Source: Arenicella chitinivorans (lineage in GTDB: Bacteria > Pseudomonadota > Gammaproteobacteria > Arenicellales > Arenicellaceae). From it: a DNA stretch of 64,000 nucleotides. Within the stretch, counting starts at the first letter, position 1. Each line of letters opens with the position of its first letter. Shown piece after piece: positions 59,044 to 64,000 of this stretch. The stretch covers positions 111,716 through 175,715 of the forward strand of contig NZ_BMXA01000007.1 of assembly GCF_014651515.1 (NCBI RefSeq). Reading direction: 5' to 3'. Both the position numbers and the translations under genes were made by a program. The notes under the pieces were generated by a model, which saw only the letters and a list, made by a program, of their open reading frames with translations, had not been told where the DNA came from and made no database searches.

Positions 59044-62000
59044 ATGAATAAAACTCTTACACCCGCTTTCACTGCTGATGAAAAATCAAGTCTTATCAAT
59101 CTGCTAATTTTAAGAAGCAAAATTTTTACGAGAGTCTTGTCATGTCGCGGAATAGGGCGAGCTTTTCCGATCGTGTTCCTTATATTTTTGGGGTGTTGGC
59201 CCTCTTATTCAGTGGCTCAGGTGTGTACCGACACAGATCCCACAAACCGTTTTCAAATAGGTAGCCACTCAAGGGCGCCACAGTTCAGAACGCCCGAAGA
59301 GGCTGGTATTCAGCGTTGCCCACTTCACAACACAACATATGGGCGCTACGTAAAGTACGATCCACCACCTAATGCGGTGGAGTGGGGGTTTCTTTACTGT
59401 AATAAAAATGGCGATGAATATGGGATCGGTATTATATTTAGAGAGTGTTGTCCTGTTAACCAAACTTTGGTTGGGGGCGTTTGTACTTCCATTTTGGATA
59501 ATGGAGATAAGACACACGGGTCTTGTGGCACCACAGGTAACCCCTGTAATCCTGCTTCGGGCAATAAGTTTGAATCCGAAGTAGATTTAGCAAGAGGGAG
59601 CCTAGGTTTTACACGCTATTACAACAGTACCAACTTGGTCGATCTGGGGATGGGCAAAGGGTGGCGGCACACATATCTGAAGCGTCTTGCCCTCAATGGC
59701 ACGAGTCTGTCAGTGATTTCTGAGTCTGGGCGAGGGGAGCTATGGACCGAAAATGGTGGTGTCTGGCAAGGTGATGCGGACAGCAAGGTGGCGTTGGTCG
59801 AAAATGCGTCCGGTTTTCAACTGACTCGCCCCAATGGTAATGTGGAAAACTACGATACGTTTGGTCGATTGGCTTCTACGTTGAGTACTCAAGGCGAACA
59901 AACGAGCTACCAATATGGAATTGGCGGGTATCTGTCTCAAGTTACTGATCACGACGGCAATAGTCTAAGTTTTGAGTATGTTGGGGGAATGCTCTCGGCT
60001 GTTTCTGATGGCGACGATGCGACCTATCGCTACGAATATGACGCGAATAGAAATCTTACGGCGGTGATCTTTCCAGATGAAACGCCGGGTAACGACGCCG
60101 ACAATCCGCGCAAAATATATCATTACGAGGACACGAACTTTCCCAATCACCTGACCGGAATTACTGACGAAAATGGTGATCGATTTGGTACGTATAGTTA
60201 TGCGGTCGATGGTAAGGTCATATCCAGTGAACATAGTGTTACCAGCAATTTGGTAGGACAGGAGCGTATTGATCTTACTTATCAAGCCGGCGGCACTCTT
60301 GTTACCGATGCTGCTGGGACGAATGTTCTTTGGACTTTTCAGGATGTTCTCGGCGCGTCAAAAATCACCGCCAAGACGAACCAAACCGACAACAAAGGCA
60401 TCACTCAAGTCTGGGATTCAAATGGCAACTTAACCAGCCGGACGGATGCAGAAAACCGAGTTACCACTTACGGTTACAACGCCACCAACCAAAAGACCTC
60501 GATGACGGAGGCGTATGGCACACCGCAGGCTCGCACCACGACCTATGAGTACGTGAGCGCAGACATTGACTTGGTGACCAAAGTCATCACGCCAAGCGTT
60601 TATGGCTCAAACTTCAAAGAAGTGGTTACAAGCTACGACACAAACTTAAATGTTACTGCAGTCACGACGAATGGTTACGATCTGCAAGGCAACCCGGTGA
60701 CACGCGCCACCACCTTTCAGCACGACACCTACGGTAAGGTGACGCAAATCGACGGACCACGAACCGACGTGAGCGACATCACCACGCTGGAATACTACAA
60801 CTGCACCACTGGGGCAGAATGTGGTCAACTAAAAAAAGTCACCAACGCGCTCGGGCACGAAACCACGTATGACCTTTATGACGCTGCGGCACGCTTAAAA
60901 CAAATGACCGATGCCAATGGCGTGGTCACTACCTACGACTACCATCCGCGTGGATGGGTCTTGAGTGTGACGCAAACGCCGCCGAGCAACGGGCAAGATG
61001 CGCCTTCGCCACGGGTAACCACCTACGAGTACGACTTTGTTGGTCAGTTAAAGAAGACCACCATGCCCAATGGCGTTGAAACCTATTACGATTATGACGC
61101 AGCGCATGACCTTAGAGAGGTAAGGGATAATTACGGTAACAAGATTACCTATACTTATGACGCTAAAGGCAATCGCGAAACTGAGCAGTATTTTGATCCG
61201 TCCGGTACGCTAGAGAGAACCACTACTACTGCATACGATATGCGCAACTTTGTGAGCAGTATTAACTCAGGTGGCTCAATCACACAAATGGTTAATGATG
61301 CGGTTGGCAATACGGTAACGTTGACCGACCCGAATGTGAATCCAGATACAACGCATAATTTTGATCCGCTAAATCGACTAACTTCAACCATTGATGCCTT
61401 AACCAATTCATCGGGCTATGATTACGACGTAGCTGATCAGTTAACCCAAGTTGTTGCGTCCAATGGTGCCACCACCGACTATGAATACGATGATCTTGGG
61501 AACTTGGTAACCGAAGTTAGCCCGGATCGAGGCACAATTACATACACTCATGACGCCGCTGGCAACGTGCTGAGTGTGACTGATGCTCGTAGTATCACCA
61601 AAACATACGCCTACGACGCGCTGAATCGACTGGTCTCTGTTACCTATCCTGACACTACGGAGTCCGTGTCCTTTGCCTATGATGCATGCGCAGCCGGTAC
61701 TGGTCGTTTATGTACACGCACGGATCAGTCTGGCAGTTACACATATGGTTACGATGCTTACGGTAACGTGACTCATGAATCACGCACTGAACTCGGTGTT
61801 ACCTATACAACCAGCTACACCTATGACGCGAATAACCTTTTGCAAGGCATTGTTTATCCCGATGGACGTGAGGTCGAATACCATCGCGATGCCGCGGGTC
61901 GCGTTACGCGCCTAGCGACTAAGGTTGGCGCTACTGCTTGGGCAGATGTGTTTGATGTGCAAACTTACCGGGCAGACGGTCTGATAACAGGACGCACATA

Positions 62001-63510
62001 CGCCAACGGTTTAGTCAGCACGCGTGGATATGACTTACAAGGGCGGCTCGAATCGATCGATATCGGCACGCTCGTACAACGTACCTATCAATACGATGCC
62101 AACGGCAACCTTACTGACCGCAGTCCGGGCAACGTGGTTTATGGATACGATGTGCTTGACCGAATCACCAGCGAAGATAATCTTGATCTTTTAAGCTGGA
62201 CCTACGACGCGAATGGGAATCGACTAAGTGAAGATGAAAATAGCCAACTAAGTCTTCTGACCTATCATACGAATACCAACCGTTTGCAGACCGTTGCCAC
62301 TACAGTTTACAACCTGGATGCCGCCGGTAACACGACTGATGATGGCATTCGTACCTATACTTACAACGACGCGGGCCGCATGGAGACCATTAGTCAGTCA
62401 GGCCAGCTGGTCGCGACGTATACTTACAACGCGCTCGGTCAACGCACACGCAAGGTATTGGCGAGCACGCAAGCGACCACTTTGTATCATTATGACCTTG
62501 CAGGCTACTTGATTGGTGAGAGCGACGAGACCGGTCAGTTTTCGGCAGGCTATATTCACAGCGATGGGCAGCCAATCGCCGTATACAAACACGCCGACGC
62601 ACTCTCGAGTCAACCTGGCGATGGGGACGGTGATGGCTCAGGTGAGTCGCCAGTAGATCCACCCGAGGAAGAAGAACCCGGCACCACACCACCAGCGTAT
62701 GCACCAACAGATGCGTTGGAGGGCTTGTACTACATCCACACTGACCATTTGCTTACCCCACGCTGGGTCAGCGATGAAAACGCGCAACTGATTTGGACGT
62801 GGGACAGCAGTGCCTTTGGGAATACTGCACCGAACGACGATGTCGATTTAGATGGTGTTGCCTTAACGCTTAATATGCGTTTTCCGGGCCAGTATTACGA
62901 TGCCGAGAGTGGGTTATTTTATAACTGGAACCGGTATTATGATGCTGGGTTGGGGCGGTATGTTACTTCCGATCCGATTGGGATAGGAGGTGGTGCAAAT
63001 ACATACGGCTACGTTGGGGGAAACCCTCTTGCATACTTCGACCCACTTGGGCTTGAAATTGTGGGATCATGGAAAAAATATCCAACACCATTTAATATAA
63101 GTCTGACTATTTCCAACTTCACACTGAACGTAAATTTATTTGACACACAATTAGTAAATGTGGGCTTTTCTGCAAGTGCGAATTTGCATTTTGTGATAGG
63201 GTGTAGAGACACTTGTTCGGGTAAATTGTGGGAACTTGACTCAGGCAATAGAGGTATAGCAACCAGCGGCAATGTTGATATTCCTCCCCCTAGCATTGGT
63301 TTTCCTTGTGCGCTCATTAAGGAGCCTAGGGCGAAAGCTGCATGTAAACTCTCAAAAGCAAAAAAATATTCGGAGTGGGCTCGAAAATCAGATGAGTTAG
63401 CCAAATCGAGAGCGTTTCAGATCGCAAGACGAAATTTTGATGTGATTGCTGACGGAATAGCGGCTGCTATCGACCCAAATAACTGGTGCAGAACCATGCC
63501 TAGACCATGA
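59044..63510 (+). CDS. Secreted RHS/YD-repeat protein with variable C-terminal tip
   Basis: 1488 residues from ATG 59044; a TTG start at 58981 is less likely. A hydrophobic stretch (AFPIVFLIFLGCWP, ending SVAQ, about residues 40-58) suggests a Sec signal with a long n-region. A DUF6531-like start (GNPCNPASGNKFESEVDLARGSLGFTRYYN) is followed by many YD repeats such as YEYDANRNL, and the RHS core end YYDAGLGRYVTSDPIGIGGG...NPLAYFDPLGLE. A Pro/Glu/Gly-rich insert lies near residue 1200. After GLE come about 150 unlike residues (63060-63507), AT-rich, with several Cys; this is the place of the toxin domain in polymorphic RHS toxins. No known toxin fold is recognised. Confidence 0.85.
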   Translation: MNKTLTPAFTADEKSSLINLLILRSKIFTRVLSCRGIGRAFPIVFLIFLGCWPSYSVAQVCTDTDPTNRFQIGSHSRAPQFRTPEEAGIQRCPLHNTTYGRYVKYDPPPNAVEWGFLYCNKNGDEYGIGIIFRECCPVNQTLVGGVCTSILDNGDKTHGSCGTTGNPCNPASGNKFESEVDLARGSLGFTRYYNSTNLVDLGMGKGWRHTYLKRLALNGTSLSVISESGRGELWTENGGVWQGDADSKVALVENASGFQLTRPNGNVENYDTFGRLASTLSTQGEQTSYQYGIGGYLSQVTDHDGNSLSFEYVGGMLSAVSDGDDATYRYEYDANRNLTAVIFPDETPGNDADNPRKIYHYEDTNFPNHLTGITDENGDRFGTYSYAVDGKVISSEHSVTSNLVGQERIDLTYQAGGTLVTDAAGTNVLWTFQDVLGASKITAKTNQTDNKGITQVWDSNGNLTSRTDAENRVTTYGYNATNQKTSMTEAYGTPQARTTTYEYVSADIDLVTKVITPSVYGSNFKEVVTSYDTNLNVTAVTTNGYDLQGNPVTRATTFQHDTYGKVTQIDGPRTDVSDITTLEYYNCTTGAECGQLKKVTNALGHETTYDLYDAAARLKQMTDANGVVTTYDYHPRGWVLSVTQTPPSNGQDAPSPRVTTYEYDFVGQLKKTTMPNGVETYYDYDAAHDLREVRDNYGNKITYTYDAKGNRETEQYFDPSGTLERTTTTAYDMRNFVSSINSGGSITQMVNDAVGNTVTLTDPNVNPDTTHNFDPLNRLTSTIDALTNSSGYDYDVADQLTQVVASNGATTDYEYDDLGNLVTEVSPDRGTITYTHDAAGNVLSVTDARSITKTYAYDALNRLVSVTYPDTTESVSFAYDACAAGTGRLCTRTDQSGSYTYGYDAYGNVTHESRTELGVTYTTSYTYDANNLLQGIVYPDGREVEYHRDAAGRVTRLATKVGATAWADVFDVQTYRADGLITGRTYANGLVSTRGYDLQGRLESIDIGTLVQRTYQYDANGNLTDRSPGNVVYGYDVLDRITSEDNLDLLSWTYDANGNRLSEDENSQLSLLTYHTNTNRLQTVATTVYNLDAAGNTTDDGIRTYTYNDAGRMETISQSGQLVATYTYNALGQRTRKVLASTQATTLYHYDLAGYLIGESDETGQFSAGYIHSDGQPIAVYKHADALSSQPGDGDGDGSGESPVDPPEEEEPGTTPPAYAPTDALEGLYYIHTDHLLTPRWVSDENAQLIWTWDSSAFGNTAPNDDVDLDGVALTLNMRFPGQYYDAESGLFYNWNRYYDAGLGRYVTSDPIGIGGGANTYGYVGGNPLAYFDPLGLEIVGSWKKYPTPFNISLTISNFTLNVNLFDTQLVNVGFSASANLHFVIGCRDTCSGKLWELDSGNRGIATSGNVDIPPPSIGFPCALIKEPRAKAACKLSKAKKYSEWARKSDELAKSRAFQIARRNFDVIADGIAAAIDPNNWCRTMPRP

Positions 63511-63926
63511 AATTTTATATGTTTTGGAAAATCATTTTCTGCTGTTCGCTGTTACTCGTTGCTTTAGAATTCACAGCTCTTGTAACGTCATTATATTTTG
63601 CGCTAGTTTCTCAAACAGTAATAAGTATAGACTTACAAAACGATCTGATTGGGTTGACTTATTTCATATTTAATGTCCTTAAGACTTTCGCGATATATTT
63701 GCTCGCATTTAACATGGTCGTGTGGGGAAAACAAATCTGGATAGGGATCACAATCGGCTGTTTGATTCTCTTTATAAGTAGTTCCGTTCAAATATTTGGA
63801 GTGTTGTCGTTGGACGTGTTTTCTATTGTCTTCACTGTATTTAGTCTTACAGAAATTATAGGCATGGTGCTGTACTTGAAGACCTTCCAAGAACACGAGC
63901 AAGAAAAGGAGTCAGAGCCGATTTAA
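63507..63926 (+). CDS. Four-helix membrane protein, candidate RHS immunity protein
   Basis: 139 residues. Its ATG (63507) overlaps the RHS stop (ATGA), so both are translated together. Four hydrophobic segments (about 8-32, 46-68, 74-97, 103-122) and a short charged tail (FQEHEQEKESEPI). The position, size and AT-rich composition are those of immunity genes behind RHS toxins. A membrane immunity protein would suit a toxin acting on the membrane or periplasm. No family is known to me. Beyond 63926 the last 74 bases hold no feature. Confidence 0.65.
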   Translation: MKFYMFWKIIFCCSLLLVALEFTALVTSLYFALVSQTVISIDLQNDLIGLTYFIFNVLKTFAIYLLAFNMVVWGKQIWIGITIGCLILFISSSVQIFGVLSLDVFSIVFTVFSLTEIIGMVLYLKTFQEHEQEKESEPI

Positions 63927-64000
63927 TGATTGTAAGAAAAGGGGTCATATATGAATACCTCCCCTGCGGTCAAGTGATCACGGTTTCCTGAGATGAGCAA

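Noticed and set aside
60330..60548. Separate genes within the RHS gene
   Set aside because: These open frames are out-of-frame shadows of the YD repeats.
63927..64000. Insertion-sequence end at the right edge
   Set aside because: The 74 bases carry a small inverted AGGGG/CCCCT string, but there is too little sequence to identify an element.

Overview
The window looks like a chromosomal segment of a free-living, probably marine, gammaproteobacterium. Pointers are the mutY-yggX pair, hslR, hemJ, hemW, thrH, trmL and trmB, a TonB-dependent carbohydrate locus, and a NasT/NrtABC/NirBD/NasA nitrate-assimilation cluster. An Arenicella-like or related lineage is a guess; no rRNA or marker gene here settles it. 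Base composition is moderate over the core genes and clearly AT-richer in two places, the left end (1-3.8 kb) and the tip of the RHS gene (about 63.0-63.9 kb).

Layout. 1-3873: one edge of an integrated island, ending at the 3' end of tRNA-Phe(GAA), with a tyrosine integrase, a STAS-plus-GHKL-ATPase gene and three small unknown genes, the first cut by the window edge. 4.0-5.4 kb: yggX and mutY. 5.6-7.85 kb: a three-gene module (nucleotidyltransferase-like, PqqD-like, HPr-kinase-like) that resembles RiPP tailoring genes but lacks a visible precursor or cyclase. 7.86-8.8 and 10.87-11.9 kb: dense REP-like palindromes, a four-unit tandem array of about 200 bp, and a small GIY-YIG nuclease gene lying between two such palindromes; trmB, a CPXCG protein and a glycosidase-like gene sit between the two repeat zones. 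11.9-15.3 kb (minus): rpiA, folA-thyA, purD. 15.5-18.1 kb: a MuiA-like secreted protein and a Yip1-like membrane protein facing a shared terminator. 18.2-25.1 kb: a sucrose/fructan locus (LacI regulator, TonB receptor, MFS transporter, clan GH-J hydrolase, ROK sugar kinase) with a paired operator. 25-34 kb: housekeeping and small membrane genes (trmL, tpm, hemJ, hemW, thrH, hslR, purine nucleoside phosphorylase, Nudix). 34-38 kb: TetR/SDR diverging from a PF10118 protein and a Baeyer-Villiger-type monooxygenase. 38-41.5 kb: antiporter, epimerase-like protein, a basic secreted protein and cobB. 41.6-52.7 kb: nasT followed by nrtABC, a porin, nirBD and nasA. 53-58.4 kb: hydrolase, phospholipase D, LTA-synthase-type sulfatase, MFS. 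59.0-63.9 kb: a secreted RHS protein whose last codons overlap a four-helix membrane protein, probably its immunity partner.

How genes work together. The nitrate genes form one likely transcription unit: a near-perfect sigma-54 promoter (42391-42407) is followed within about 20 bases by two hairpins with hexanucleotide loops, the arrangement expected of an ANTAR (NasT) target leader. Products would cover uptake across the outer membrane (porin) and inner membrane (NrtABC), nitrate to nitrite (NasA), and nitrite to ammonium (NirBD). The carbohydrate locus would take a beta-fructoside from the outer membrane to a cytoplasmic hydrolase and a fructokinase-type kinase.

The observations I rate highest are: the GIY-YIG gene framed by inverted palindromes whose 'empty' forms lie next to it (a REPIN-like family with a nuclease other than the Y1 transposase), the orphan RiPP-tailoring-like trio, the RHS tip with its overlapping membrane gene, and the sigma-54/ANTAR leader.
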